A DNA stretch of 6,082 nt from UBA6911 sp964481255 (GTDB lineage: Bacteria > Acidobacteriota > UBA6911), in the NCBI GenBank assembly GCA_964481255.1, contig CAYZTZ010000178.1, positions 1-6,082 on the forward strand, read 5' to 3'. Below the pieces are notes generated by a model. It made no database searches. It was given only the letters and a program-made list of their open reading frames with translations, and had not been told where the DNA came from. Below, in pieces: positions 6,060-6,082 of this stretch; position 1 is the stretch's first letter; every line of letters begins with the position of its first letter. A program made the position numbers and the translations under genes.

Positions 6060-6082
6060 GGGGGACAGTCACCAGTGTCCCC
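6060..6082 (+). repeat. GGGGACAGTCACC-type palindrome after the exporter gene
   Basis: GGGGACA (6061-6067) and TGTCCCC (6076-6082) are perfect 7-bp complements around an 8-base centre, starting two bases after the exporter stop codon. The hairpin could end exporter transcription, but the window stops before any T run could be seen. The text GGGGACAGTCACC resembles short repeats I associate with REP-type transposase (RAYT) neighbourhoods in environmental bacteria; that link is from memory. The element probably continues past the window. Confidence 0.5.

Overview
The window reads as a chromosomal piece from a GC-rich bacterium, probably Gram-negative and with an anaerobic lifestyle. The basis is a molybdenum/tungsten oxidoreductase with a four-cluster ferredoxin partner, a twin-arginine-type leader, strong Shine-Dalgarno sites and dense, tightly packed genes. 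The phylum cannot be fixed from the sequence alone. The small palindromic intergenic repeats are of a kind common in environmental Gram-negative genomes, but that is only a hint.

Layout, left to right. Positions 1-191 hold no gene. They carry two identical 28-bp palindromic repeats, the tail of a third, and an AT-rich inverted repeat that covers the stop codon of the first gene. From 192 to 1664 on the minus strand is an exported subtype-B tannase (alpha/beta-hydrolase fold esterase). It has a TTG start behind a very strong ribosome binding site, and every catalytic and gallate-binding residue I know for this family can be located. A 234-bp gap follows, with a long imperfect hairpin (1730-1766). 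From 5267 down to 1899, all on the minus strand, lies a three-gene operon matching the ydhY-ydhV-ydhW order of Escherichia coli: a four-cluster ferredoxin, a 700-residue aldehyde:ferredoxin oxidoreductase-family enzyme, and a small protein of unknown function with an internal repeat. Gaps are 5 and 16 bp, so the three are probably made together. A good sigma-70-type promoter (5303-5331) overlapped by a perfect 6+6 palindrome (5325-5340) lies in front, and a diverged inverted copy of the left-end repeat sits just beyond it (5344-5371). A divergent LysE/RhtB-type membrane exporter runs from 5453 to 6058 on the plus strand. Immediately after its stop is a palindrome beginning GGGGACAGTCACC that reaches the window end.

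How the genes may work together. YdhV-like protein carries the pterin-bound metal and a [4Fe-4S] cluster and would pass electrons to the YdhY-like ferredoxin. The E. coli operon continues with ydhX, ydhU and ydhT, which are absent here. The YdhY-like protein instead ends in a CXXCH motif that could hold a c-type heme. The tannase would release gallate from galloyl esters outside the cytoplasm; a functional link between gallate and the oxidoreductase is possible but unproven. The most interesting points are the pared-down ydhYVW operon with the CXXCH tail, the promoter palindrome, the repeat in the YdhW-like protein, and the inverted repeat copies on both sides of the minus-strand gene block.
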